Assembly (NCBI GenBank): GCA_020725335.1
Contig: DYFF01000020.1
Coordinates: 1 to 64,000 of the forward strand
DNA length: 64,000 bases
Source of the DNA: Thermodesulfovibrio sp.
GTDB lineage: Bacteria; Nitrospirota; Thermodesulfovibrionia; Thermodesulfovibrionales; Thermodesulfovibrionaceae
Reading direction: 5' to 3'
Shown: positions 16,522-24,680 of the stretch, piece by piece
Layout: each line of letters opens with the position of its first letter
Numbering within the stretch: position 1 is the stretch's first letter
The notes under the pieces: model-generated
What the model was told of the DNA's origin: nothing
What the model saw: the letters and a program-made list of their open reading frames with translations, nothing else
The model's database searches: none
Program-made: the position numbers and the translations under genes

Positions 16522-16562
16522 TTTAAATTTATTGCAATAAGGCTTTCAAAAATATACGCTTA

Positions 16563-17705
16563 TTAGGGTGAATATAAAATTTTAATTTCACATTCCTTAG
16601 GAATCCTAACTTTCCTATCTGATAAAACTATGTATTTATCTATTGAAAAATAAGCACCTTTTTTAATTTTAAGCCATACCTCTTCTTCAGTAAAATCTCT
16701 CTTTAATTTTTCTATATCAATCAATGCACCTTTCCAACATGCCCAAAGTCTACTTTTACCTTTTTCATTAAGCAAATGACTCGTATTTTTTATTATTTCA
16801 CCACTATTGTCAAAAGTATCTTTAATGTTTGCTCCATCTTTTCGTAGAACAATATAACTAAACTTGAGATATTTCAACTGAAGTCCTAAAAAACTTAAGA
16901 AATTTAAATACTCAGGTGGCTTCCAAATTCTTTCTTCATAACACCAGTTATTTACTTTAAGGGCGGAACAAGGCAAGTCATTGAGGCAGGGACTAAAAGG
17001 ATAAAACCCAATCTCTTTTATTAAAGAATCCCTCAATCTGTGAAGTCTAATTGAATCTTTTTTCGTTCCTGGCTCAATTATTATAAGGGTAATGTCTGAA
17101 TTTTTATAGGAAAAAGCCTTCATTAAAGCTATAAAATCTTCCATAACTATGATATCTTTTTCAAACAATTCACCCAAAGAATTTGAAAAGAAAATTATAT
17201 CTGGTTTTATCTTTACTAAACTCTGATATATCTTTAAATCTGTAGCATCTGCTTTTATAAAATCATATTTTAAATCTAACTTCTCAGGTTTTAATTCCCT
17301 GATTAGTTTTTCTGCAATAGAAATTGCTCTTTCTTCAGACTCTATACCTAAGTATTTTATATGTGACAAATCAATTATTTTTTCCTCTATTAAATCAAAT
17401 AATGATAATAAAGCAGGAGAAGGACCACAGCCAATGTCAATAATTTTTAGGTTTTTTTTCTGTACAAAAACAGGATGACGAAATAATTCTTTGAATACAT
17501 TGTAATGTTTAGACAAATTAACAGGAACAAAATAGAGAATGTAGCCTCTCAAAAAGTCTTCATTATTCATATAATCAGATGGTCTAAGAGTATGTTTAAA
17601 AGTAAAAAGGTTTGATGTTTCTAAAATGAGATTTTTTATTTGTGCTTTTGTAGGATTTTTATTTGGAAAGGCTAATTTCAAAAAAAGACTGTCTTTTTGT
17701 TTCAC
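16563..17705 (-). CDS. Rsm22-like methyltransferase-fold protein
   Basis: 380 aa. The SAM-binding Rossmann motif is IIDIGCGPSPALLSL (about 88-102). The later IIIEPGTKKDSIRLHRLRDS block followed by SPCLNDLPC..NNWC is the signature of the Rsm22/METTL17 family, which is associated with small ribosomal subunit biogenesis and uses those cysteines for an iron-sulfur cluster. Start is GTG at 17705; no strong ribosome-binding site is visible, so the start is uncertain. A hairpin (17730-17753) separates it from hup upstream. Confidence 0.75.
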   Translation of the reverse strand: MKQKDSLFLKLAFPNKNPTKAQIKNLILETSNLFTFKHTLRPSDYMNNEDFLRGYILYFVPVNLSKHYNVFKELFRHPVFVQKKNLKIIDIGCGPSPALLSLFDLIEEKIIDLSHIKYLGIESEERAISIAEKLIRELKPEKLDLKYDFIKADATDLKIYQSLVKIKPDIIFFSNSLGELFEKDIIVMEDFIALMKAFSYKNSDITLIIIEPGTKKDSIRLHRLRDSLIKEIGFYPFSPCLNDLPCSALKVNNWCYEERIWKPPEYLNFLSFLGLQLKYLKFSYIVLRKDGANIKDTFDNSGEIIKNTSHLLNEKGKSRLWACWKGALIDIEKLKRDFTEEEVWLKIKKGAYFSIDKYIVLSDRKVRIPKECEIKILYSP

Positions 17706-17729
17706 ATTTTTATCAGTTGAAATATTGTA

Positions 17730-17753
17730 AGGGGGATCAAATGCAATCCCCCT
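17730..17753. terminator. hairpin downstream of hup
   Basis: AGGGGGAT (17730-17737) and ATCCCCCT (17746-17753) form an 8-bp GC-rich stem with an 8-nt loop. On the minus strand it lies 17 nt after the hup stop but has a poor U-tail. On the plus strand it is followed by TTTTTT, though no plus-strand gene runs into it. Most likely it ends hup transcription. Confidence 0.55.
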
Positions 17754-17770
17754 AATTTTTTAAATAAATA

Positions 17771-18043
17771 TTATTTTACTGCGTCTTTTAATGATTTACC
17801 CGCGGAAAATTTAGGAATTTTTGTTGCTGGAATTTTAATCTCCTGACCTGTTCTTGGGTTTCTACCCTTTCTTGCTTTTCTCTTTGTAACATAGAAACTT
17901 CCAAAACCTACAAGGGTTACTTTCTCACCTTTCTTAAGAGCTTCTTTAATAGCCTCAATTGTTGCATCAAGAGCTTTTGCAGCTTCAGCCTTTGTCAATT
18001 CTGCCTTGCTGGCTACCTTTCCAATTAAATCTGCTTTTGTCAT
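17771..18043 (-). CDS. hup: DNA-binding protein HU
   Basis: 90-aa histone-like protein, standard length. Dimerisation helices at residues 1-40 ([20 protein letters not shown]), then [20 protein letters not shown], the DNA-wrapping beta-arm with its conserved proline, and [17 protein letters not shown] bends and compacts DNA in the nucleoid. A strong Shine-Dalgarno (AAAGGAGGG) and a consensus promoter precede it, as expected for an abundant protein. Confidence 0.97.
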   Translation of the reverse strand: MTKADLIGKVASKAELTKAEAAKALDATIEAIKEALKKGEKVTLVGFGSFYVTKRKARKGRNPRTGQEIKIPATKIPKFSAGKSLKDAVK

Positions 18044-18087
18044 GTTACTACCCTCCTTTTAGGTTGATAAATTAAGATTTTGTGTAA

Positions 18088-18116
18088 ACAATAACAAATT
18101 TTTTATATAATGTCAA
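18088..18116 (-). promoter_or_regulatory. hup promoter
   Basis: On the minus strand TTGACA (18116-18111), a 17-bp spacer and TATTGT (18093-18088). The leader is about 38 nt and contains the strong ribosome-binding site. Confidence 0.7.
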
Positions 18117-18335
18117 GTGTTTTTAATAAAAATAGAAAAATTTTTTAAATTTTTTATAACCTCCAGAGATTTTGAAATGACAAAAACTATCAAAAAAACT
18201 AAAAAATACCCATATATCAATTTCTTTAGCCTATTATACAAGCTTAGAGCTAATATTAATTAACTCTTTCTGTCGCATTTTGTCTTTCCATAAGATAAAA
18301 TCTTTTTAAAACACACCTAAAACTTATTCAGTGTG
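18117..18335. other. intergenic region between hup and the fur/perR gene
   Basis: The full gap is 18044-18372. Besides the two promoters it holds an inverted repeat AACACAC (18310-18316) / GTGTGTT (18331-18337) that overlaps the fur -35 and could be a second operator. An imperfect AT-rich dyad lies near 18246-18266. No RNA gene or small ORF is supported. Confidence 0.45.
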
Positions 18336-18365
18336 TTGACAAATAAATATTTTTTAATTTAGAAT
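18336..18365 (+). promoter_or_regulatory. fur/perR promoter (leaderless)
   Basis: TTGACA (18336-18341), an 18-bp spacer and TAGAAT (18360-18365). Predicted start about 18372, one nt before the ATG. No Shine-Dalgarno is present. Confidence 0.7.
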
Positions 18366-18373
18366 TATTCTAA
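18359..18373 (+). promoter_or_regulatory. PerR/Fur-type operator, perfect 7-1-7 palindrome
   Basis: TTAGAAT-T-ATTCTAA is a perfect inverted repeat with the size and shape of the PerR box (consensus TTATAAT-N-ATTATAA). It covers the -10 hexamer and the first base of the start codon, so bound repressor would block transcription initiation: simple autorepression. Confidence 0.75.
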
Positions 18374-18885
18374 TGAAACCTAAAATTAAGTGGACACCTC
18401 AAAGACTCGCAATTTTGAAATACCTGGACGGAAATAAGGCACATCCATCAGCAGAGGACATTTATGCTGATCTCTCAAAGGACTTTCCAACTATGTCAGT
18501 TGCTACAGTTTACAATGTTCTTGAATTTCTAAAAAGAACAGGTAGAGTAAAAGAAATTCACATTGACCCTGAAAAAAGAAGGTTTGACCCTGATACTACT
18601 GCTCATCATCATGCAATATGTGTAAAATGTAAAAAAGTTTTTGATATTTTTGAAGATATTAAAATTCCCGAGTTAAGCAGCAACATACCGGAATTTCAAA
18701 TTCTTGATGCGCATCTAACAATATATGTTTTATGTCCCCGGTGCCAAAATAAAGAAGACTTGAAGCTGGGCTTAAAAGAATATCAATGCACAGATTGTGG
18801 TGCCATTAGAACAGCAAAACATAAACCTCAAAAATGTCCTTCCTGTGGTAGTAGAGATTCACTAAGAGAAATTAAACCTCTTTAA
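18373..18885 (+). CDS. Fur/PerR-family regulator with C-terminal rubredoxin-like domain
   Basis: 170 aa. Residues 1 to about 125 are a normal Fur/PerR protein: winged helix (TPQRLAILKYLDG; MSVATVYNVLEFLKRTGRVKEI), HHH at 78-80 in the metal-sensing region, and structural zinc cysteines C83, C86, C121, C124. Residues about 136-170 add a rubredoxin-like knuckle pair, C139/C142 and C155/C158 (YQCTDCG..CPSCGS), resembling the rubredoxin tail of the rubrerythrin encoded downstream. It heads the oxygen-defence operon, so a PerR-like peroxide/iron sensor is most likely. Which PerR or Fur metal-site residues it has cannot be settled by eye. Confidence 0.88.
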   Translation: MKPKIKWTPQRLAILKYLDGNKAHPSAEDIYADLSKDFPTMSVATVYNVLEFLKRTGRVKEIHIDPEKRRFDPDTTAHHHAICVKCKKVFDIFEDIKIPELSSNIPEFQILDAHLTIYVLCPRCQNKEDLKLGLKEYQCTDCGAIRTAKHKPQKCPSCGSRDSLREIKPL

Positions 18886-18916
18886 TAAAATCAACAATAA
18901 CAAATGGAGGTGTCTT

Positions 18917-19333
18917 ATGATTAGCAATGAACTTATGGAGAAACTACAGAAAGCAGTTGCCAGAGAGTTACAAGTCAGCATTCAGTATATGTGGCAGCAT
19001 GTCTTAGCGAAAGGAATTAAAGCAGAATCAGTTGGTAAACTCTTTAAACAATTTGCAATCAATGAAATGTTACATGCTGAGAAAATTGCTGAAAGAATAG
19101 CCTTTTATGGTGGTATTCCCACAACTCAGCCAGACCCTATTACAATTGGTAAAAATTTAACAGAAATGCTTCAGCTTGATAAAAAAGCTGAAGAAGAAGC
19201 AGTTGCCCTTTATAAGGAAATTATCAAGCTTGCTGAAAAAGAGGAAGATTACGTAACAAGAAAGCTCTTTGAACAGATTCTTGAGGAAGAGGAACTTCAT
19301 CTTGATAAATTCAGCTCCCTTCTTGAGGAGTAA
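18917..19333 (+). CDS. bacterioferritin/ferritin-like diiron protein
   Basis: 138 aa, a four-helix bundle of the ferritin-like superfamily. Diiron ligand patterns: E17 in VARELQVSIQYMWQH, NEMLHAEKIAERI (E-x2-H-x2-K/E) near 50-60, and ILEEEELHLDKF near 120-131 (E-x2-H). Stores iron or detoxifies peroxide by ferroxidation. GGAGGTG precedes the ATG. It lies 31 nt after the regulator and just before the flavodiiron gene, consistent with iron and oxygen control. Confidence 0.85.
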   Translation: MISNELMEKLQKAVARELQVSIQYMWQHVLAKGIKAESVGKLFKQFAINEMLHAEKIAERIAFYGGIPTTQPDPITIGKNLTEMLQLDKKAEEEAVALYKEIIKLAEKEEDYVTRKLFEQILEEEELHLDKFSSLLEE

Positions 19334-19335
19334 CT

Positions 19336-20550
19336 ATGAAGCCCGTAGAGCTAAAAAACGAAATTTACTGGGTAGGTGCTGTTGACTGGGCTGTAAGGGA
19401 TTTTCACGGATATGAGACTCCTCGGGGAACAAGCTACAATAACTATTTAATAATAGATGATGAGCCAACTCTTCTTGATGCTGTTCATCATGACTTTGTT
19501 CATGTCTCAATAGAGAACATTTCAAGAATAATTGAGCCTCAAAAAATAAAACACATCGTAATAAATCATATTGAAAATGACCATGCTACAGGGCTTGACA
19601 AAATCCTGCAAATGACTCCTCAGGCAAATATTTACATGACTGAAAAAGGTAAAAAAGGACTGAGCAAGTTTATTGATCTTGGAAAGTATAAAATTCATAC
19701 AGTTAAATCTGGAGACACAATAAAAACAGGCAAAAGAACCCTTCACTTCATTGAAACTCCCATGATGCACTGGCCAGATTCAATGTTTACTTACATAAAG
19801 GAAGAAAAAATTCTTATAAGTCAGGATGCCTTTGGTCAACACATTGCTTCTGCAGAGAGATTTGACGATGAATTTATAAATAACCGCTCCATGGAAGAGC
19901 TTGAGGACTCTGTAATTGATTATTATGCAAATATTCTAATGCCCTATGGCAATGTAATCAAAGCAAAGATTGAGGAAATCAAAAAATCAGGCATTGAAAT
20001 TGAAATGATTGCACCTGACCATGGGGTTATCTGGCGTTCCCATATAGATAGGGTATTAACTCTTTACTCTGATATGGTTGAAGCAAAAGCAAAGCTTGGC
20101 GCGGTGATTGTCTATGATACAATGTGGCACAGCACTGAAGAGATGGTTTTTCCTATTGCTAAAGGACTTGAAGATGAAGGAGTTCCTGTGAAAATTATTA
20201 AACTTAGGGCAACTCCAAAAAGTGTTGCCATAAAAGAAATGTGGAAATACAGAGGACTTATTGTGGGTGCACCAACTCTTAACAATAACATGTTCCCTTC
20301 AGTGGCTGATTTTCTTACCTATCTAAAAGGACTCAGACCTAAAAACAGGCTTTTTTCTGCCTTCGGCAGTTACGGATGGTCAGGCGAAGCAGTGGGACAG
20401 ATGTATGAAATGGCAAAATCCATGAAACTTGATATCTTTGAACCGGGATTAAGGATTTTATACAAACCTTCAGAGGAGGAACTTAATAAATGCTATGAAT
20501 TTGGCATAGCCTTTGGCAGGGCTTTAAAGGAGTATCATGCAAAATTTTAA
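19336..20550 (+). CDS. flavodiiron protein, FprA/ROO type oxygen (or NO) reductase
   Basis: 404 aa. The N-terminal metallo-beta-lactamase diiron domain has the H-x-E-x-D-H motif (INHIENDHATGLDK, about 76-89). The C-terminal flavodoxin domain (from about 255: GAVIVYDTMWHSTEEMV) binds FMN. Such proteins reduce O2 to water (or NO to N2O) using electrons from rubredoxin. Here the electron donor may be the rubredoxin-type domain of rubrerythrin or a rubredoxin elsewhere. GAGGAG precedes the ATG. It lies 2 nt after the ferritin-like gene. Confidence 0.95.
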   Translation: MKPVELKNEIYWVGAVDWAVRDFHGYETPRGTSYNNYLIIDDEPTLLDAVHHDFVHVSIENISRIIEPQKIKHIVINHIENDHATGLDKILQMTPQANIYMTEKGKKGLSKFIDLGKYKIHTVKSGDTIKTGKRTLHFIETPMMHWPDSMFTYIKEEKILISQDAFGQHIASAERFDDEFINNRSMEELEDSVIDYYANILMPYGNVIKAKIEEIKKSGIEIEMIAPDHGVIWRSHIDRVLTLYSDMVEAKAKLGAVIVYDTMWHSTEEMVFPIAKGLEDEGVPVKIIKLRATPKSVAIKEMWKYRGLIVGAPTLNNNMFPSVADFLTYLKGLRPKNRLFSAFGSYGWSGEAVGQMYEMAKSMKLDIFEPGLRILYKPSEEELNKCYEFGIAFGRALKEYHAKF

Positions 20551-20564
20551 ATGGAGGTAAAAAA

Positions 20565-21059
20565 ATGGAAAAAACTCTTAAAAATTTAATGGATGCCTTC
20601 GCAGGTGAGTCTCAGGCAAACAGAAAATATTTAGCCTATGCAAAAAAAGCAGAGGAAGAAGGATATATAGGAGTGGCAAAACTATTTAAAGCTGCTGCTG
20701 ATGCTGAAACAGTCCATGCTATGAATCATCTTAAAGCAGCAGGTGGAATAAAAAGCACAAAGGAAAACCTTGAAGCAGCAATAAAAGGTGAGACCTATGA
20801 GTTTGAAAGCATGTATCCACCAATGCTTAAAGATGCGGAGGCAGAGGGACAGTCACAGGCAAAGAGAAGCTTTTATTTTGCCAATGAAGTTGAAAAAATA
20901 CATGCTGAACTTTTCAAAAAAGCACTTGAAAGTCTTGATAAAAAACTTGATACAGATTATTATGTCTGTCAAGTCTGCGGTCATACAGTTGAAAGCGAGC
21001 CACCAGAGAAATGTCCTGTTTGTGGGTCTCCAAAGAAGATGTATAAAAAAATTGAATAA
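20565..21059 (+). CDS. rbr: rubrerythrin
   Basis: 164 aa. An N-terminal four-helix diiron domain (AFAGESQANRKYLAYAKKAEEEG; AETVHAMNHLKAAGG; ANEVEKIHAELFKKAL) and a C-terminal rubredoxin domain (YYVCQVCGHTVESEPPEKC then PVCGS). Reduces hydrogen peroxide to water in anaerobes. Strong ribosome-binding site GGAGG. Fourth gene of the Fur/PerR-led operon. Confidence 0.96.
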   Translation: MEKTLKNLMDAFAGESQANRKYLAYAKKAEEEGYIGVAKLFKAAADAETVHAMNHLKAAGGIKSTKENLEAAIKGETYEFESMYPPMLKDAEAEGQSQAKRSFYFANEVEKIHAELFKKALESLDKKLDTDYYVCQVCGHTVESEPPEKCPVCGSPKKMYKKIE

Positions 21060-21065
21060 GCATTT

Positions 21066-21088
21066 GCTCCCTCCTTTTTGGAGGGGGC
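21066..21088 (+). terminator. GC-rich hairpin between rubrerythrin and the flavoprotein gene
   Basis: GCTCCCTCC (21066-21074) pairs with GGAGGGGGC (21080-21088), 9 bp with one wobble and a TTTTT loop. No U-tail follows, so it is not a standard terminator. Its right arm contains the only purine-rich Shine-Dalgarno-like bases before the ATG at 21101, so it could limit translation or protect the rbr mRNA 3' end. Confidence 0.5.
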
Positions 21089-21100
21089 TAAATTAAAAAA

Positions 21101-21673
21101 ATGAAAATTCTTGCTCTATTGGGTTCTCCAAGAAAAGGTAATTCTGAAATACTCCTCAATGAGGCATCAAAAATATGCAATGAGAAAAATCATGAATTAA
21201 TATTGATAAAACCCTGTCATTTAAATATCTCAGGATGCACTGCCTGTGATGGATGTAAAGAGACAGGGACATGCATAATATCCGATGATATGGATAAAAT
21301 TTATCCACTACTGAAGGAGTCTCAAAGAATAATTATTGCCTCGCCCATATTTTTCTTCGGCATTCCTGGACAGTTTAAACTTTTAGTTGATAGAGTTCAG
21401 TGTTTATGGTATGAAAAATATATTTTAAAAAAGGTATCCCCTCACCCTTTAAAAAGAAAAGCATTAATAATGCTTGTAGGAGGCATGAAAAAGGGAGAAA
21501 TCGGAATAACTTGTGCAGAAGCAACACTTAAGGCTTTTTTAAGAACAATTGATGTTAGAGAGGAGAGAACTCTTTCTTATCTTGGTTATGATGAGCCCGA
21601 AGCAATACTAAAAAATTCTTCAGCACTGCAAGAAGTCAGAAAAGCCACAGAAGAGCTTTTGAAAGATGATTGA
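21101..21673 (+). CDS. NADPH-dependent FMN reductase / iron-sulfur flavoprotein-like
   Basis: 190-aa flavodoxin-fold protein. FMN-binding N-terminus LLGSPRKGNSEILLNEA (residues 5-21). A cysteine cluster (CTACDGCKETGTC, about 47-59) resembles the compact motif that binds [4Fe-4S] in archaeal iron-sulfur flavoproteins. ASPIFFFGIPGQFKLLVDR is the second flavin loop. Likely an electron-transfer flavoprotein serving oxygen or peroxide reduction. Overlaps the radical SAM gene by 8 nt. Confidence 0.85.
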   Translation: MKILALLGSPRKGNSEILLNEASKICNEKNHELILIKPCHLNISGCTACDGCKETGTCIISDDMDKIYPLLKESQRIIIASPIFFFGIPGQFKLLVDRVQCLWYEKYILKKVSPHPLKRKALIMLVGGMKKGEIGITCAEATLKAFLRTIDVREERTLSYLGYDEPEAILKNSSALQEVRKATEELLKDD

Positions 21674-22559
21674 ATATGTGCAGTTTTTCCCAACACTAAA
21701 ATGCAATCAAAATTGCCCATTCTGTTTTAGCAGGGGCTTTTTTTATGAGGATTTCCCTGAGGAAAAAATAGAGCAGTTGTTTAATGTTTTGTATGAGAAT
21801 GAAATAAAAAGTTTTGATATACTGGGTGGTGAGCCATTTCTGTATAAATCTCTAAATAGACTTGTGGAAAAGGCTTTAGAAAAAAACATGGAAATAACAA
21901 TTAGCACCAATGGCAGTTTAATATATGAACTGGAAGATTTCCTAAAAGTACCTCAATTTAGCAAGATAAAAATTGGTGTTTCAATTAATGATTTGCCTCC
22001 CCCTTCTTTACTATCAATCATAAAGAAGCACAAACTCTGGATAAAAAGCGTAATAACAAAAAATAAAATACCAGAAACAAGTCTTTTAGAATTTGCAAAA
22101 AATTCAGGAATTAAATATTATTTTATTTACATGGATGCTTTGACAGACAGGGATTTACTGGATAGTATTTCATTTTATGAATTTATGAAGAAAATTAATG
22201 TTATATCTCAAGATGTTGAACCTGTCTTCTGTAAAGGATTTATTGGAGGCAGTTCAAATTACCGATGTCCTGCTGGCACAGATAAAATTACCCTGATGCC
22301 TGATGGTTCTGTTTATCCCTGTTATCTCCTTGCAAGATTTAAAGAATACGAGCTTGGAAATATATTCAAAACTTCACTAAAAGAACTTCTTTCTTCAGAA
22401 AAGCTTGAAATTTTTAGAAAATACAATGGCAATATATGCCATAATAAATTATGTTCATTTCATGGAGAATGTAAAGGTGGATGTGTTGCCCATAGTATCA
22501 TACATTATGGAACACATGGAAAACCTGACCCAAGATGTTATAGGGAGACTGTTCATTAA
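21666..22559 (+). CDS. radical SAM/SPASM-like protein
   Basis: 297 aa. The [4Fe-4S]-AdoMet motif is C13-x3-C17-x2-C20 (LKCNQNCPFCF), with the glycine motif ILGGEPFLY. The C-terminal half has a SPASM-like cysteine set: C-x18-type start with RCPAGTDKITLMPDGSVYPC, then CHNKLCSFHGECKGGC. SPASM proteins typically modify peptides or enzymes. No short precursor peptide gene is evident in the flanking 100 nt, so the target is unknown. Last gene of the oxygen-defence operon and coupled to the flavoprotein, which could supply electrons. Confidence 0.85.
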   Translation: MIEYVQFFPTLKCNQNCPFCFSRGFFYEDFPEEKIEQLFNVLYENEIKSFDILGGEPFLYKSLNRLVEKALEKNMEITISTNGSLIYELEDFLKVPQFSKIKIGVSINDLPPPSLLSIIKKHKLWIKSVITKNKIPETSLLEFAKNSGIKYYFIYMDALTDRDLLDSISFYEFMKKINVISQDVEPVFCKGFIGGSSNYRCPAGTDKITLMPDGSVYPCYLLARFKEYELGNIFKTSLKELLSSEKLEIFRKYNGNICHNKLCSFHGECKGGCVAHSIIHYGTHGKPDPRCYRETVH

Positions 22560-22665
22560 TAAATATGGTCTAAGTTGTCATCTTGAGGAGGGAAGTTACT
22601 AAGGAAAAACCTAAGCAGGAATTTACAGTTTTTGTCCAGGCTTAATTCTAAAAAGGAGGCATAAA

Positions 22666-23439
22666 ATGATAAAAACCTTAAAAGCAGAAGGAGGTATAAA
22701 AATGGGAGAGATGTTAAAAGTAAAAAACCTTCATGTATCTGTAGAAGGAAGAAAGGTGCTTGAAGATATTAATTTCTCTATGGATTATGGAGAGATAGCT
22801 GTTTTATTCGGTCCTAATGGTGCAGGTAAGACAACTTTTATAATGACATTGATGGGATTCCCAAAATATAAGATAGAGAAGGGGAAAATAATATTCAAAG
22901 GCGTTGATGTAACTCACATGGATGTATCAGAAAGAGCAAAGCTTGGTATGGGATTGTCCTTTCAAAGACCACCTGTTGTAAGAGGGGTGAGTTTGAGAAA
23001 ACTGCTTAAAATAGTAGGTAATGGTAAAACTGATGAAGAAATCCTTCAGTATGCAGAAAAACTTAATCTAACAAATCACTTAGACAGAGATGTAAATGAT
23101 GGTTTTTCAGGTGGAGAGGTAAAAAGAGCAGAGCTACTTCAACTTCTCATGCAGAAACCAGAGCTTGTTTTTATTGATGAACCAGAATCTGGTGTTGACC
23201 TTGAAAACATTGTCCTTATTGGTGAGATGACCAATCAACTTCTGGGAAGAGGACAGAGAATAAAGGATCCTAAAAAAAGTGCTATAATAATTACTCATAC
23301 AGGCTATATACTTGATTATATAAATGCGGACAAAGGCTATATACTCCTAAATGGGAAACTTCAGTGTAGAGGTAATCCAAGAGATATTCTCTCTGAGATT
23401 AAGAAAAATGGATACAGGAGGTGTTTCACATGCCAGTAA
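22666..23439 (+). CDS. sufC: Fe-S cluster assembly ATPase SufC
   Basis: 257 aa from the first ATG, 245 aa from the second (22702). Walker A FGPNGAGKTTF, Q-loop SFQRPP, signature FSGGEVKRAELLQ, Walker B LVFIDEPESGVD. These are SufC-specific features; SufC powers the SufBCD scaffold. Both ATGs have excellent ribosome-binding sites (AAAAGGAGG and GAAGGAGG) in nearly duplicated contexts 36 nt apart and in frame. Family alignment (MLKVKNLHV start) favours the second. It overlaps sufB by 10 nt. Confidence 0.93.
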   Translation: MIKTLKAEGGIKMGEMLKVKNLHVSVEGRKVLEDINFSMDYGEIAVLFGPNGAGKTTFIMTLMGFPKYKIEKGKIIFKGVDVTHMDVSERAKLGMGLSFQRPPVVRGVSLRKLLKIVGNGKTDEEILQYAEKLNLTNHLDRDVNDGFSGGEVKRAELLQLLMQKPELVFIDEPESGVDLENIVLIGEMTNQLLGRGQRIKDPKKSAIIITHTGYILDYINADKGYILLNGKLQCRGNPRDILSEIKKNGYRRCFTCQ

Positions 23440-24680
23440 GTAAAAAGTATATAAAAGATATTCAGGATAGAGCAAAAAAAGCTATAGATAAACCAGCTTT
23501 ATACGGAGAAGACATAGATCTAAAACAATTTCAAAAGCACATTGAAAGAGGTAAAATTGAAAGCCTTGAACTTTTACCTGAACTTGCCAAAGAAGCAGCT
23601 TTAATGGCTGGAGTAGATGTGGAGGAAAAAGAGCGTTCTGGAAGTTATGTTCAGATGGACCATTCGGTAGTTTATAAGAAATTAAGCAAGCTCTATGAAG
23701 GAAAAGTTGAATTAATGAGCACCAATGAAGCAGTTGAGACTTATGATTGGCTTGAAGATTATTTCTGGAGAATTGTTCAGCCTGACACAGACAAATACAC
23801 TGCTCAGGTTGCCTTAAACCCAACTCATGGATATTTTATTAGAATTCTCCCAGGGCAAAAACTTGATTACCCTCTTCAGACCTGTTTAATGATTGCAGAG
23901 GGCTATATAAGTCAGAACGTTCATAATATTGTAATAGTTGAAGAAGGAGCTGAGTTACACATAATTACAGGCTGTACTCTTTCAAAGTCAGATGCAGTGG
24001 GAATTCATCTTGGCATATCAGAGTTTTATGTTAAAAAAGGTGGAAAACTTTTCTTTACCATGATTCACAACTGGGCAGAAAATTTTTATGTTCGTCCAAG
24101 AACAGCAGTCATGGTTGAAGAAGATGGTGTATATGTAAATAACTATGCCTTACTTAAGCCTGTAAAATCCATCCAGTCAAGTCCTGTGGTTTATCTAAAA
24201 GGAGATAGAGCTTCTGCAAGATTCAATACAGTAATATATGGACTTAAAGACTCTTATATAGACTTAGGGTCAAAAATAGTTTTTGAAGGAAAAGAAACAA
24301 AAGGTGAATCTTTAGCAAGAACAATAGCAGACCATAAAAGCGTTATCTATTCAAGGGGTGACCTCATAGCAAAAACTCAGGATTACTGTATGGGAAGACT
24401 TGACTGTAGAGGCATTATATTCTCTAATGATGCCTCTATTTATGCTATACCTCAACTTATTTCTTATGGAGCAGATAGAGCCGATCTTTCTCATGAAGCT
24501 TCTATCGGACCAATCTCAGAGGAACAGGTTGAATATCTGATGTCAAGAGGCATGACAAAAGATGAAGCAACAAGCCTTATTACAAGCGGATTTTTAAACC
24601 TTGACATACCTTTCCTACCAGAGATTATAGATAAACATATAAAGGAAGTAATCCAGATAACATCAAAGGAATCCTTATAA
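23430..24680 (+). CDS. sufB: SufB/SufD-family Fe-S scaffold protein
   Basis: 416 aa. Beta-helix scaffold core with typical segments: VIVEEGAELHIITGCTL, GKLFFTMIHNWAENF, IYGLKDSYIDLGSKIVFEG and the C-terminal AIPQLISYGADRADLSHEASIGPISEEQVEYLMSRGM. With SufC it makes a minimal SufBC system as in many anaerobes and archaea. No sufD or sufS is adjacent. I choose ATG 23430 because GGAGG at 23417-23421 is 8 nt upstream; the GTG at 23421 lies inside that site. Confidence 0.93.
   Translation: MPVSKKYIKDIQDRAKKAIDKPALYGEDIDLKQFQKHIERGKIESLELLPELAKEAALMAGVDVEEKERSGSYVQMDHSVVYKKLSKLYEGKVELMSTNEAVETYDWLEDYFWRIVQPDTDKYTAQVALNPTHGYFIRILPGQKLDYPLQTCLMIAEGYISQNVHNIVIVEEGAELHIITGCTLSKSDAVGIHLGISEFYVKKGGKLFFTMIHNWAENFYVRPRTAVMVEEDGVYVNNYALLKPVKSIQSSPVVYLKGDRASARFNTVIYGLKDSYIDLGSKIVFEGKETKGESLARTIADHKSVIYSRGDLIAKTQDYCMGRLDCRGIIFSNDASIYAIPQLISYGADRADLSHEASIGPISEEQVEYLMSRGMTKDEATSLITSGFLNLDIPFLPEIIDKHIKEVIQITSKESL

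Noticed and set aside
16500-16562. Terminator between tauE and the Rsm22-like gene
   Set aside because: Only a 6-bp AT-rich pairing (AATAAG/CTTATT) with a long loop is present, too weak to call.
20788-21096. 102-aa ORF overlapping rubrerythrin in another frame
   Set aside because: It is a shadow of rbr with no ribosome-binding site and an unlikely basic composition.
22560-22665. Riboswitch or structured leader before sufC
   Set aside because: Only a short bulged pairing (TAAGC..GCTTA) is visible, and I recognise no known riboswitch core.
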